Below, piece after piece: positions 18,558-28,125 of a DNA stretch of 64,000 nt. Source of the DNA: Methylocystis iwaonis (lineage in GTDB: Bacteria; Pseudomonadota; Alphaproteobacteria; Rhizobiales; Beijerinckiaceae). Position 1 is the first letter of the stretch, and every line of letters starts with the position of its first letter. The notes beneath the pieces are model-generated. The model worked only from the letters and a program-made list of their open reading frames with translations, did no database searches and had not been told where the DNA came from. The position numbers and the translations under genes are program-made. The stretch covers positions 171,812 to 235,811 of the forward strand of contig NZ_AP027144.1 in NCBI RefSeq assembly GCF_027925385.1, read 5' to 3'.

Positions 18558-20351
18558 CTAGCTGGTCGGCGCTTCGCGCAGATCCTGCAATACATCGGAT
18601 GACAACGCTCGACGAAAATCTGCAACTCCTTGGCCATTCGAGGCGGGTTTCGCTTTAAGCTGAATCTCGCGGTCGTAGAAGCGTTCGTCGACGTTTCGTC
18701 TTGCGGCGTGGATGATGGTCGAGTTGGGTGCTTCTTCGCTAAGCAGTTCCATCAGCCGAGTCTGACTGAGATCGTCGAGGGCCGAGGCGGGTTCGTCCAT
18801 GATGATGATGTCGGGTGGCTTCAACAGCACACGCGCGAAACCAAGCTGTTGCTGTTCGCCGCCCGAAAGCACATCGGACCAGTTCTGTTCCTCGTCCAAT
18901 CGCGACACGAGATGAGCGAGCCCGCAGGTGACGAGGATTTTTTCTATGCGCGCGGGGTCCGGCGGGGTGGCGTCATGGGGATAGTTGAGCGCATCCCGCA
19001 GAGTGCCCCGCGGCATGTAAGGCTGCTGCGGCATGAATGCGACGCGCGCGTCCCTCGGACGAAGAATGCTACCGCTGCCCCAAGGCCACAATCCGGCAAT
19101 TGCGCGAATCAGCGTGCTCTTGCCGGCGCCGGATTCTCCCTCCACGAGTATTTTCTCGCCGCGTCTGATCACTGCATCGGTGTCAGCGAGCATCTGCGCG
19201 CCATCATGCTGGGCGATGGATAGTCCACAGAGATGCAATGCGCCATCGTTGCTGAAGGCGAGATCGATCATCTTGTCCTCGACTCCGATGGCGAGCTTGT
19301 CGAGATTGTCGAAGAAGAGGTCGAGGGCCGCGACGCGTCGCGCCGAGGCGAACCAGTCGGCGAGGCGCATCGAGTTGTCGGCCAGCCAGTTGAGTGCTAG
19401 TTGCACTTGTATAAAGGCCGCCGCCGCTTGCATGATGTCGCCGAGCGACATGTCTCCGGCGAGATATTTGGGCGCGCCCAGCATGAGCGGGATGACGGGC
19501 GCGAGAACGTTATTGCCACTCGACAAGAACAACATGCGCGCCTGTCGTCCAATTACCGCAACCCAGCACAGAGCGACTTGATCGAATCGCGTGCAGTGAC
19601 GCTCCCGCTCTGTGTCGTCGCCGCCGATGAGTGCGATCGTTTCGGCGTTCTCGCGCGTGTGCGAGAGCTCAAAGCGAAAATCTGCCTCAGCAACAGCCTT
19701 CCCCTCGACGCGCGAGACGAGCGGCCTCCCCAAAAGCAACATGCCGTAGGACGTGCATGCGGAATAGAACACGACGGCGATCACAAGATAACCGGGGACC
19801 GTTACGCCCCAGAGGGTTAAAGAGCCGCCGATGAACCACAAAACGCTGACGAAGGAGGCCGCCATGAGTAGAGCATTCGTGACGCCGGTCGCAAAATCGA
19901 CGAAGAGCTCAATGGCAATCCGCCCGTCCTCAGCGATGCGCGCTTCCGGATTATCGACAAGCCGAAGGACGGTGAGCTGATAAAAGCGGCGGCGCTCCAT
20001 CCAGCGCCTCACAAGCGTTCGCGTCAACCATTCTCGCCAGCGCAACTGAAAGCGCATGCGCATTTGCAGCAGCGCGACGCTCGTCATTGACGAGGTCAAG
20101 GCAAGCGCCAGCATGAGGCCCATGCCGAGAAGGAGCAGGCGCTGGTCCTTGCTCTGCAGCGCGTCAAAGAAAAACTTGTTCCACCGGTTCACGGCGATAG
20201 CAGGGAGGAGATTCAAGACCAGGCAGCCAAAGAGGCCAAGTACAAACAGGGCAGCCTTGCCGCGTGTTGACCCTGTCCAGAAGCCGGACGAGAGAGATAC
20301 GAAGTGACGTAGGAGCCATGCGTCAGCGGTTGAACGAAGAGCTTCAGACAT
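18558..20351 (-). CDS. SbmA/YddA-type ABC transporter, fused permease and ATPase
   Basis: About 597 residues. The N-terminal permease has six helices and the SbmA_BacA-like segment NRWNKFFFDALQSKD. The C-terminal ATPase has Walker A GESGAGKSTLIR (about residue 410), signature LSGGEQQQLGFARVLL and Walker B IIIMDEPASALDD. Members of this family move peptides, bleomycin-like drugs or vitamin B12. The start at MSEALRST was preferred because GAGG sits six bases upstream. A short remnant of a second such gene occurs at 37990-38092. Confidence 0.9.
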   Translation of the reverse strand: MSEALRSTADAWLLRHFVSLSSGFWTGSTRGKAALFVLGLFGCLVLNLLPAIAVNRWNKFFFDALQSKDQRLLLLGMGLMLALALTSSMTSVALLQMRMRFQLRWREWLTRTLVRRWMERRRFYQLTVLRLVDNPEARIAEDGRIAIELFVDFATGVTNALLMAASFVSVLWFIGGSLTLWGVTVPGYLVIAVVFYSACTSYGMLLLGRPLVSRVEGKAVAEADFRFELSHTRENAETIALIGGDDTERERHCTRFDQVALCWVAVIGRQARMLFLSSGNNVLAPVIPLMLGAPKYLAGDMSLGDIMQAAAAFIQVQLALNWLADNSMRLADWFASARRVAALDLFFDNLDKLAIGVEDKMIDLAFSNDGALHLCGLSIAQHDGAQMLADTDAVIRRGEKILVEGESGAGKSTLIRAIAGLWPWGSGSILRPRDARVAFMPQQPYMPRGTLRDALNYPHDATPPDPARIEKILVTCGLAHLVSRLDEEQNWSDVLSGGEQQQLGFARVLLKPPDIIIMDEPASALDDLSQTRLMELLSEEAPNSTIIHAARRNVDERFYDREIQLKAKPASNGQGVADFRRALSSDVLQDLREAPTS

Positions 20352-20880
20352 AGAGAACCTCAAACGCACGCGTGGTCTGTCATAAGCTCAACAGCTGTTG
20401 TCATGCGGCGCTTGCGATGGCGCCTCGAAAGCACGTTCAATTCCGATTTTCTCGCTTGCGCTCCTGTCGTTCGTTGGAAATGCGACACAGCGGAAATTGA
20501 TATGGCTGACAGCGCGTCCCTCTGACGGTCTGAGAGCGGCAATGTGTCATGCCCGGACGTCAGTAATGATCATGGTGTCAGAAGGCTTCTCATAGGGTTC
20601 GCCTGACAGTGAGGAATCGAGATCCTCCACTGCAAGAACGACGGCCTTCGCCATCGGTTCGGACATAGGAGGGATTGGTTTCACCATAGACGACACGAAG
20701 TGACGATTCAGCCTCGGAATCTACCTACGGCCGCTACGCTGTGCCTTAGCGTTCAGAATGGCCTCTGAGCTGATTGTCCAGGAACGACTTTACGGTCTCT
20801 AGAGTTGTGCCCGTGGCGAAAAGCCAGTGATATCGGCGCTGCGCGAGGTCAATCGCCTGTGCGAGGCAGAGGAGGCTAAA
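20352..20880. other. Intergenic region upstream of the ABC exporter and LysM genes
   Basis: Divergent promoter region of about 530 bp. No gene or repeat supported. Confidence 0.45.
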
Positions 20881-21321
20881 ATGGGCCTTTTGGATTTTAT
20901 AACAGGCAAGGGTAAAGCCGCGCCCACCGCAACAGGCGCCATCACTCCGGTTGCTGCCGAAGACCTGAAGAAAGAAATCGCGAAGCAGGGTGTCGATGCA
21001 TCCAAGATCGACATTAAGATCGACGGTGACAGGGTGACGCTCAGCGGCAGCGCACTCACGTCGGCAGATGTGGATAAGATTGTTCGCGCTGTCGACACAG
21101 CCAAGGGGGTGGCTAGGGTCGAGAACAACATTGTCGCCGCGAACGCCAACGGCGAATCCAAATTCTATACCGTGCAACGAGGCGATACGCTCTGGAAGAT
21201 CGCTGAATCGCATTATGGCCACGGCAAGGGCGGGAGATATAAAGAGATATTCGCGGCGAATAAAGAACTGCTAAAGGACCCCGATAAAATTTATCCGGGG
21301 CAAAGGCTCCGCATCCCCTGA
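20881..21321 (+). CDS. BON and LysM domain protein (YgaU/Kbp-like)
   Basis: A 146-residue protein behind GAGGAGGCTAAA. The BON domain lies at about 25-90 (DGDRVTLSGSALTSADVDKI) and a C-terminal LysM domain at about 97-146 (YTVQRGDTLWKIAESHYG ... IYPGQRLRIP). E. coli Kbp (YgaU), which shares this architecture, is a K+-binding protein induced by osmotic stress; the same role is plausible but not shown here. Confidence 0.92.
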   Translation: MGLLDFITGKGKAAPTATGAITPVAAEDLKKEIAKQGVDASKIDIKIDGDRVTLSGSALTSADVDKIVRAVDTAKGVARVENNIVAANANGESKFYTVQRGDTLWKIAESHYGHGKGGRYKEIFAANKELLKDPDKIYPGQRLRIP

Positions 21322-21517
21322 GCTCGAGGTGCGAGCTTGCAATCGGCGGTCCGTCCGAACGGAACAGAGGAAAGTGGAGTTGTGAAGCTTCACCTTTTCC
21401 CAGAGGTTCGGACGAATTTGCGCGCGGGTTCTGGAAGGCGGACGATCAGTCAAGGTTGGCGCCCTGGACGATGCAGTATGTCACGGCATCGCGCTCGGGC
21501 GCCGAGCGATCAAGGGC

Positions 21518-21814
21518 CTAATAGCGAGGGCGATCGTAACCGCGATCGCGACGTCCGTAATAATCGCGGTCCCGGTCGCGACGTCCATAATAATCGCGGT
21601 CACGGTAGCGGCGCCCATCATAGTCGCCGTCTCGGTGCCTGTTAGAACCCCCAAGACCTCGAATAACCCTACCGGCGATGTCACCTGCGTCGTCGTCGCG
21701 CACCTGTGTTGCAGTCGTAACACCCGGCACGCTGAAGATCGGCAATGCCGAGGCGCTGGTGATAAGACAGGCTCCGCTGAAGGCAACAGCGAGCATTACG
21801 TTTTTGACATTCAT
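21518..21814 (-). CDS. Secreted Arg/Asp/Tyr-repeat protein, 98 aa
   Basis: Signal peptide at the N-terminus (VMLAVAFSGACLITSASALP) followed by a mature part with imperfect repeats of the unit DRDYYGRR. GGGG precedes the ATG by about seven bases. Likely exported; function unknown. The underlying DNA repeats could be mistaken for a CRISPR array but are in frame. Confidence 0.65.
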   Translation of the reverse strand: MNVKNVMLAVAFSGACLITSASALPIFSVPGVTTATQVRDDDAGDIAGRVIRGLGGSNRHRDGDYDGRRYRDRDYYGRRDRDRDYYGRRDRGYDRPRY

Positions 21815-22108
21815 TAGAGAACCCCATGAATTTGTGCGCGCGCTCGCGATGGCAGATGCGCGGTCGTCCGATATATGGGCGCCTGGTATTGGGTTTCCAT
21901 AGTATGTAAGCAAAGCACGCGGTCGTTATCCGGCGAGGGGGCGAAAGCCGTGCGCGTTGTTTTCCATGCCGCAGAACACGGCCTAACTTCCAGCTTGCTC
22001 TTATCTCGATGGCTGCTCTCCAGCCTTGGCGTAAGCATTGCGGTCCGTGAGCCGTCGTTCCACGCGGGGTTCAGAAACATTGCCGCCCAGGCAGGTTATC
22101 CACCGCAG

Positions 22109-22921
22109 GGGTTCTGTTGCGTTAGCGGAGGCGGCGCGGTTTGGGTAAGCTGTGGGCTCGCCCAACACCGTTTAGATCGGCCCCCATGATCAACTTCAAA
22201 GGACACCGCTTTGAAAAGACCGTCATCCTGCTTTGTGTCCGTTGGTACCTCGCCTATCCCCTGAGCGACCGAAACCTGAAGGACATGATGCTCGAGCGGG
22301 GCGTTAAAGGTGATCATTCCAACATCTACCGCTGGGTCCAGAAGTTCACGCCGCAGTTAGAGGTCGCCTTCCGGAAAGGCGAAAAGCGGGCGGTCGGCAA
22401 CAGTTGGCGGATGGACGAGACCTACATCAAGGTCAACGGTCAGTGGAAATACCTCTAGCGAGCCGTCGACAAACACGGGCACACCATCGACTTCTTGTTG
22501 GCAGCCCATCGCGACAAAAAAGCCGCTCTGCGCTTTTCCAAGAAAGCGGTGGGGCAACACGGTCTGCCGGAACAGATCACGATCGACAAGAGCGGGGCCA
22601 ATGCCGCAGCCATCGATGCGCTCAAGGAGAAAACCAGCCAAGAGATTGAGATGCGGCAGAACAAATACCTAAATAACATCGTCGAACAGGACCACCGAGC
22701 CGTCAAGCGAGTGGTGCGGCCGATGCTAGGTTTCAAATCTTTTCGCTCGGCCCGAACCACCTTGCAAGGTATCGAACTCATGCACATGATCAACAAACGC
22801 CAGATGATTTCCAATGCGGGCGGAAATCTTTCCGTCGCAGAACAGTTCTATTCGCTTGCCGCCTGAAACACCCCCGAGGAGCAACCTGACTACACGCTAA
22901 AAAATTAACGCAACAGAACCC
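22109..22921 (+). mobile_element. IS6-family insertion sequence, inactive
   Basis: 813 bp bounded by perfect 16-bp inverted repeats GGGTTCTGTTGCGTTA (22109-22124 and its complement at 22906-22921). The flanking octamers (CACCGCAG and TTTTTTCT) differ, so there is no target duplication, as expected after replicative IS6 rearrangement. Its right end abuts the repA remnant. Confidence 0.9.
22186..22866 (+). pseudogene. IS6-family transposase interrupted by an amber codon
   Basis: Reads MINFKGHRFEKTVILLCVRW through to EQFYSLAA, a complete IS6 (IS26-like) DDE transposase of 226 codons, except for a TAG at 22456-22458 inside the WKYL-x-RAVDK motif, where homologues have Tyr. The DDE residues (MDETYIK, IDKSGAN, EQDHRAVK) are intact on either side. 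Non-functional unless suppressed. Confidence 0.9.
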
Positions 22922-22942
22922 TTTTTTCTGAGGATACAAACC

Positions 22943-23149
22943 TTGTCACTTGCCTCCCAAGAGAAGCTCCTCGGCGACATTAGGGCGCTCATCAATGCAG
23001 ATGCCGCCGAACTCAGCTCGTGGCGGAGGGGAAGGGGCCTCCGGCGCAGCCGAATAACCGGCGTACCTACTCCCTCGAGGACATCGAAACCTTGCGTTCC
23101 GATCTTGACAGGGCCGGGAAGGGATCTCGGCGCTACGTTCCGCCGGCGA
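22943..23149 (+). pseudogene. RepA-like (repABC) partition ATPase, N-terminal remnant
   Basis: Two frames together read LLGDIRALINADAAELSS and then VAEGKGPPAQPNNRRTYSLE followed by DIETLRSDLD and SRRYVP. This matches the N-terminal DNA-binding part of RepA proteins of alphaproteobacterial repABC plasmids, just before the P-loop. A piece of the HTH is missing between the two parts, and everything after SRRYVP is replaced by a truncated transposase. Indicates plasmid ancestry; recognition is by motif only. Confidence 0.6.
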
Positions 23150-23723
23150 GCGTCGCCGCGGCCGAGCGAAAGGATTTAAACCCCAGCGCCGGCCGCACCA
23201 CCCGCTTGATCGCTCAGTGGTCCTGTTCGACGATGTTGTTGAGATATTTCCTTCGCCGGAATTCGATGCCCGCCTCGTGCTCCGCGTTGTAACTCTCGAT
23301 TGCCGCGGTGTTCGCGCCGCTCTTGTCGATCGTGATCTTCTTCGGCGCGCCGTTCTGACCGATCGCTCGCCGCAGGAACCGCAACGCCGCTTCGCGATCC
23401 CGCTTGGTCGTCAGCAAGAAGTCCACCGTGGCGTCAGCCTTGTCGACGGCCGGATAGAGATATCTCCAGGAGCCTTTGATCTTCACATAGGTCTCATCCA
23501 GCCGCCAGCTGGAGCCGACAGGCCGCTTGTGGGAACGGAACCGACGCTCCAGCTCGGGCGCGTATTTGACGACCCAGCGATTGAGCGTTGAATGGTCGAC
23601 CTCGACCCCGCGCTCTTCCATCATCTCCTCCAGCTGCCGGTAACTGATCGGGTAGGCGACATACCAGCGCACGCCCCAGAGGATCACGTCACGCTCAAAA
23701 TGGCTCCCTTTGAACTCGGTCAT
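23150..23723 (-). pseudogene. IS6-family transposase, nonsense-mutated and 3'-truncated
   Basis: Starts MTEFKGSHFERDVILWGVRW and is very close to the intact copy at 60241-60912. A TGA replaces the Arg codon after NNIVEQDH, and the coding remnant then stops at ATLAG where it joins the repA stub, so the last 30 codons and the terminal repeat are gone. Upstream, only the inner part of the terminal repeat (TGTCGCAAATTT) remains. Confidence 0.88.
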
Positions 23724-23782
23724 TGCGCTGTTCCGCCTGCCCCGCCAGCCAGCGTAACCCAGGCCGACGTCAGATAGAAATT

Positions 23783-23804
23783 TGCGACATGTGTGGACGC
23801 CCGC
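23783..23804. repeat. 22-bp exact repeat shared with 30945-30966
   Basis: TGCGACATGTGTGGACGCCC followed by GC at both places. In each case it marks the junction between transposon debris and the inner part of an IS6 terminal repeat. Confidence 0.7.
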
Positions 23805-24086
23805 TTCAGCGCAAGAAAAATCTTCCGGATCGCTACGGCGCGTAGTCAGGTGCTGACATGTGTCCGGCCTCGAATGCGACTTTTCACATGGACGCCTCCC
23901 TCGAGTGAGATTCAACACCTCCACTCTGGCACATCGAGGCCGTCGGGGGGCGTCCACATGGGGTAATCGCGGGAGCGAGTCGTCCCAGGCTATGCGGATA
24001 CTGCAACGTGGTGGCTGTTCTCCGATAAGATCGAAACACGGGCTCACGACCGCACGCCGGGCCCAAGCATCTGACGGAGAACGGCC

Positions 24087-25113
24087 TTGGAAGAATATAT
24101 TGGTCTGGATGTATCGATAAAAAGATACGGCGATTTCCATTCGGCGCGGAGGCAAACGCGTCTGGCGCGGGAAATGCGCCTCCGACCCCAAGCTCATCGC
24201 CGACATTGTTCGCAAGCGGGCGCCTGCGGCGCGGCGTATCGTGTTCGAAACAGGCCCCTTGTCCGTGTGGTTTTATCATGCCCTTCAAGAAGAAGGATTG
24301 CCGGCAATCTGCATTGATGCTCGTCATGCGAAGGCAGCTCTAGACATGGCCACGAACAAGACCGATGCGAATGATGCTGACGGCTTGGCACATCTTGCCG
24401 AGGTGGGCTTCTTCCGTGAGGTTCGCGTGAAGGGGTTCGATAGTATGCTTTCCCGCACGCTCGTAGCAGCACGCACCCGCCTGGTCAGGATCGCCACTGA
24501 ACTTTCGAACCAGATCCGTGGCATCATGAAGACGTTCGGTTTAATCGTGCCACCAGGCAAGGGCAGCTCATTCGAGAAGAATATCCGTCCCCTTCTTGCT
24601 GATCAGGACGGGCTGGCGTCGATCGTGCTGCCGATGCTGGAGGCATGGCGAAGCGTTCGCATCCGCGCCGCCGAACTTGGACGTCAGCTCATAGCGGCAG
24701 CACGACAAAGTCATGCTTGCCGTATCCTTATGTCAATTCCTGGCGTGGGCACGATCACAGCGACCTCCTTCGCGACTGCAATCGAGGATCCGAATAACTT
24801 CAAGAATTCGCGCTCGGTTGGCGCTTGGCTTGGGTTGACGACCCGACGCTATCAGTCAGGTGAGGTGGACTATGACGGCCACATATCCCGACGCGGCGAT
24901 CGCCATTTACGAGGGCTTCTCTACGAGGCGGCGACAGTCATCCTGACGCGCAGCTCAGCCGACAGCGGCTTGCGGAGATGGGGGCTCGCGCTCAAACAGA
25001 GGCTTGGCTTCAAGCGAGCTGCAGTCGCAGTCGCGCGCAAGCTGGCGGTCATAATGCACGCAATGCTCAAAACCGGGACCCTCTTCGACCGAATGGCGGG
25101 GATAGCCGCATGA
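24087..25113 (+). pseudogene. IS110-family transposase, frameshifted near the N-terminus
   Basis: The frame starting EEYIGLDVSI at 24087 carries the first catalytic Asp of the DEDD domain, then a single-base shift near 24152 moves the remainder into another frame (GGKRVWRGKCASDPKLI onward). The rest is complete: FETGP, NKTDANDADGLAHLAE, and the C-terminal domain from MSIPGVGTITATSFATAIED to the stop. Non-coding sequence on both sides (23806-24086 and 25114-25440) is typical of IS110 ends, where a bridge RNA may be encoded. Confidence 0.85.
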
Positions 25114-25494
25114 CAGTTTAGAGATAGCGTTCGCACCGAGCGCGCCAGAACGTCCCTGCCGGGACGTGGGCCGAGCCATTCCGTCTGATGGGATGCACCG
25201 CTGCTTCAGCGAAGTGCGTCGTCCACAATTGAAGGCTCTTCCCGCGAAGCCCCATCGTGCGGCGACCGATGTCGACCGCGAAGACGACCCTGCACCCGGC
25301 ATACGCGTTCGACGCCTCGCAAAATCGCTTGACTCTACAACCGCGATTAGACGACCCCATCAGAACCCTATAAAGCGCATCAACCACCGTCGCCGTTTGC
25401 TTCAGGGAGGCGGTCCCATACGCCTACGGCTCTGATCTCACACCGAGCTTTCTTAAGCATGTTCTTGCGAATGCCAAACATGCGGTCTCACCCT
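25114..25494. other. Non-coding stretch after the IS110 transposase
   Basis: No supported gene. Probably includes the right end of the IS110 element, whose boundary I cannot place because this family lacks inverted repeats. Confidence 0.4.
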
Positions 25495-25700
25495 CATGAC
25501 GACGACCTGCGCCATATTCTTCGAACGCGCCCGCCGGCTGATAGCAAGCGACGGAGCCCCGCTGGCCCTTTGCCTCGAAGCGCTTCACCCATTTCCGGGC
25601 GGTTCGTTCGCTGATCCTGGACCTGCGTCAGCTGAAATCCGGAACCCCGGTACAGGTGGAGCGTTCCAGTGAGGAATCTCGAGTTACGTCTCACAGGGGT
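25495..25700 (-). pseudogene. IS481-type transposase N-terminal remnant
   Basis: Frames on this strand read NSR and then, after a shift, ISERTARKWVKRFEAKG, which is the helix-turn-helix signature of IS481-family transposases. Everything downstream is missing. Sits immediately before the cytochrome gene start. Confidence 0.5.
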
Positions 25701-25705
25701 CTTCA

Positions 25706-27289
25706 ATGTCACTCGATTTGAGAAGAAAATACGGGAAACCCGTGGCGGGGATCACTCCTGCGGTCGCACTCGGCGCTCTGGTCGGCAGCGTGGCGCTACT
25801 TACCGCTCCCCAGAGCGCGAGATCTCAATCGCCCACTGACGCAGCGCGCGCCGATGCAATCGCAGTGGCGCAGACTCCCAAGGAAGCTCCGGTGGAGCGG
25901 CCGGAACAGAAGAAAACGGCCCACGACCTCTCCGATGTCTTCAAACCGAGCAATGCGGCGCCCTCGTCGGAGGCATTGGTTGGCCAACAAGATCGCGGAC
26001 AAATGCTCGGTTTCGACTTCTACCGTGATCCCCTTGGCGCGATGAAGCCTGGGGTGACGTTTGAGGACATTTATAAGGCGGGCGTCGCGATTAAGCCAAA
26101 GGTCATGGCCGCCCAACGCAAGCTTCTCGAAAGCCGTTACAACCTTGAACCGAAACTCGACCCGGCTGTCACAATGTCGCGCGGCAAACCCCTCGCGGTG
26201 GGTCCTACGGCGAAATTGTCGGCGGGAATGAAATGGGAAGCGCTGGCCGAGTTGAGCCCGGCCGAGATTCGCGAGCGGGACATCTTCCCTTACAGGGCGC
26301 TACCTCACGTAGCGCAAGGAGGTGGGCTGGGCGGCCAAGTCTTTCCCCAGATGCAAATCAAAATGTTTCCGCGGTTGGAGCGATACGACGTCGAGTTCGA
26401 TCTTCCCGAGGCCTTTCTGCCCGAGTTTCCTCCGGCGATGTTTCTGCAGAACCGGCCGGAGCTCGGCGACGTCTCAAGAGGTGAAGTGGTCTCTATCAAC
26501 AATTACTACAACTTATTCAAAGACATCTTGACGCCCGTGCAGCTCGATGGCTTGCGTCTACTGCTGACGCCGTTCCCTCAAGAAGAGTTCAACCCAACGG
26601 ACGATCGGAAGACTGCTCAGCCCACCTTGGGAGTGACGTGCCTTGATTGCCATGTGAACGGCCACACGAGCGGTCAGTTCCACATTAATCCAGACATACG
26701 GCCTGAGCAGCGGCGCTTGCGGCTCGACACAGTCAGTCTGCGCGGGCTGTTCAATCAACAAATTCACGGGTCGAAGCGTAGCTTACGTTCGGTGGAGGAC
26801 TTTACCGAGTTTGAGCAGCGAACCGCTTACTTCAATGGCGACGAAATTCACGCCATCAAGAAGGGCATGAACATCCTGGACCGGATCCAGGTGTCGCATA
26901 TGGCCCAGATGCAGAACATGTTCGATTTTCCGCCAGCTCCGAAACTAACTGTGACGGGCAGACTCGACCTCGCGAAGGCCACTGCCAGCGAAATCGCAGG
27001 TGAGAAACTGTTCTTTGGCAAAGCGCAATGCTCCACCTGTCATCCGGCGCCGTTTTACCTCGACAACCAGATGCACGACCTCCACATTGAGCGATTCCTG
27101 AAAGAAGAAGCTGGAGATGGACCAGTCAAGGCGTTCACACTGCGGGGCATCAAGGACAGCCCGCCGTATTTCCACGACGGCCGGCTTTTGACCCTGGAAG
27201 ACACAGTGGAGTTCTTCAACCTCATCCTTGAACTCAAACTCACTCCCGAGGAAAAGCACGATCTGGTTGACTTCATGCGACAGCTGTAG
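25706..27289 (+). CDS. Di-heme c-type cytochrome, MauG/cytochrome-c-peroxidase-like
   Basis: 527 residues with a long N-terminal export signal (GITPAVALGALVGSVALL). Two CxxCH heme-attachment sites are present: CLDCH at about residue 312 and CSTCH at about residue 435, the latter in the pattern EKLFFGKAQCSTCHPAPFYLDNQMHDL seen in di-heme peroxidases. The C-terminal FTLRGIKDSPPYFHDGRLLTLEDTVEFF is another conserved peroxidase/MauG block. Periplasmic electron transfer or peroxide reduction is likely; the N-terminal 300 residues are atypical. No cytochrome maturation or partner genes are adjacent. Confidence 0.85.
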   Translation: MSLDLRRKYGKPVAGITPAVALGALVGSVALLTAPQSARSQSPTDAARADAIAVAQTPKEAPVERPEQKKTAHDLSDVFKPSNAAPSSEALVGQQDRGQMLGFDFYRDPLGAMKPGVTFEDIYKAGVAIKPKVMAAQRKLLESRYNLEPKLDPAVTMSRGKPLAVGPTAKLSAGMKWEALAELSPAEIRERDIFPYRALPHVAQGGGLGGQVFPQMQIKMFPRLERYDVEFDLPEAFLPEFPPAMFLQNRPELGDVSRGEVVSINNYYNLFKDILTPVQLDGLRLLLTPFPQEEFNPTDDRKTAQPTLGVTCLDCHVNGHTSGQFHINPDIRPEQRRLRLDTVSLRGLFNQQIHGSKRSLRSVEDFTEFEQRTAYFNGDEIHAIKKGMNILDRIQVSHMAQMQNMFDFPPAPKLTVTGRLDLAKATASEIAGEKLFFGKAQCSTCHPAPFYLDNQMHDLHIERFLKEEAGDGPVKAFTLRGIKDSPPYFHDGRLLTLEDTVEFFNLILELKLTPEEKHDLVDFMRQL

Positions 27290-27504
27290 GCTCGCTCAAG
27301 AAATAATTCAGCTGGCGTTACATTCGCGATTAGCCGACCCGATCAGATCAGATCACGGAAAAATAAAAGGACTTGTGTCAGCTTGGGCCTCGACAGCTTC
27401 AAGTTTGGGCTTAGTTATCTAATTTCGGGCGCAGAAGCGGCGCTCGGCTTGCGTACGGGGGGAGGGGATCGACCCGGCGCGCGCCTGAAAAACGGAGGTT
27501 GAAA

Positions 27505-27885
27505 ATGCGTAAGAGTGTGACGTTTATCGCTGCCGCGTTATGCGGAGCGACCGCGCTCGCGGCTCTACCGGCCGAAGTTTTTGGCGGCCCCATGAGCGCT
27601 GCGAGTCCGACGAGCGTCGGCCTAACCGCGTCGCTCGAAAAAGCTTACTATAGGGGCTATCGCCGGGGTTATTATCCTCGTTACGGTGGTTATTATCGCC
27701 GCGGCTACGGCCTCCCGGGCGCGGCGGTTGGCGCCGCCGCTGGCGTTGCGGGTGCCGCAGCTGGAGTTCTGGGCGCGGGAATCGCAGGGGCCACGGGCTA
27801 CGGCTACCCCGGCTACGGCGGTGGGTATGGCGGCAGTTCTTGCTGGCAGTGGGACCCCGGTGCTGGTTGGGTCTGGGGCTGCTAA
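27505..27885 (+). CDS. Secreted Gly/Tyr-rich protein, 126 aa
   Basis: GGAGG lies seven bases before ATG. Signal peptide (VTFIAAALCGATALAALPAE), then an Arg/Tyr-rich section (YYRGYRRGYYPRYGGYYRRG), an Ala/Gly hydrophobic stretch resembling a glycine zipper (GAAVGAAAGVAGAAAGVLGA) and a Trp/Gly tail. Probably surface or periplasmic. Related in style to 51613-51984. Function unknown. Confidence 0.65.
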   Translation: MRKSVTFIAAALCGATALAALPAEVFGGPMSAASPTSVGLTASLEKAYYRGYRRGYYPRYGGYYRRGYGLPGAAVGAAAGVAGAAAGVLGAGIAGATGYGYPGYGGGYGGSSCWQWDPGAGWVWGC

Positions 27886-28104
27886 TAAAACGACCTCCGA
27901 CCCGCAATTATCGCCCCATTGTGAGGGCGCGGGTCGGTAGCTCTTTCCAATAATAAGTTAGCTTTCAAGATTATTTCAATGGCGTAGATGAGACTGGAAT
28001 GCCTGCTGGGGCACTTCAATTGAGACGCGCTCAAGCTTTTTTGGATCGGCGGAGGGCTAGCGGACGTCTATGCGTCGCCTTGCGCTGCTTTGCGATCGTA
28101 TTGC

Positions 28105-28112
28105 GCTTTTGC
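28105..28112. repeat. Target-site duplication of the IS66 element (left copy)
   Basis: GCTTTTGC, repeated exactly at 30589-30596. Confidence 0.92.
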
Positions 28113-28125
28113 GTAACCGCTGTTT

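Noticed and set aside
21540..21640. CRISPR-like short repeats (AATAATCGCGGTC units)
   Set aside because: They are in-frame codons for DRDYYGRR repeats of the secreted protein at 21518-21814; spacing is irregular and no spacers exist.
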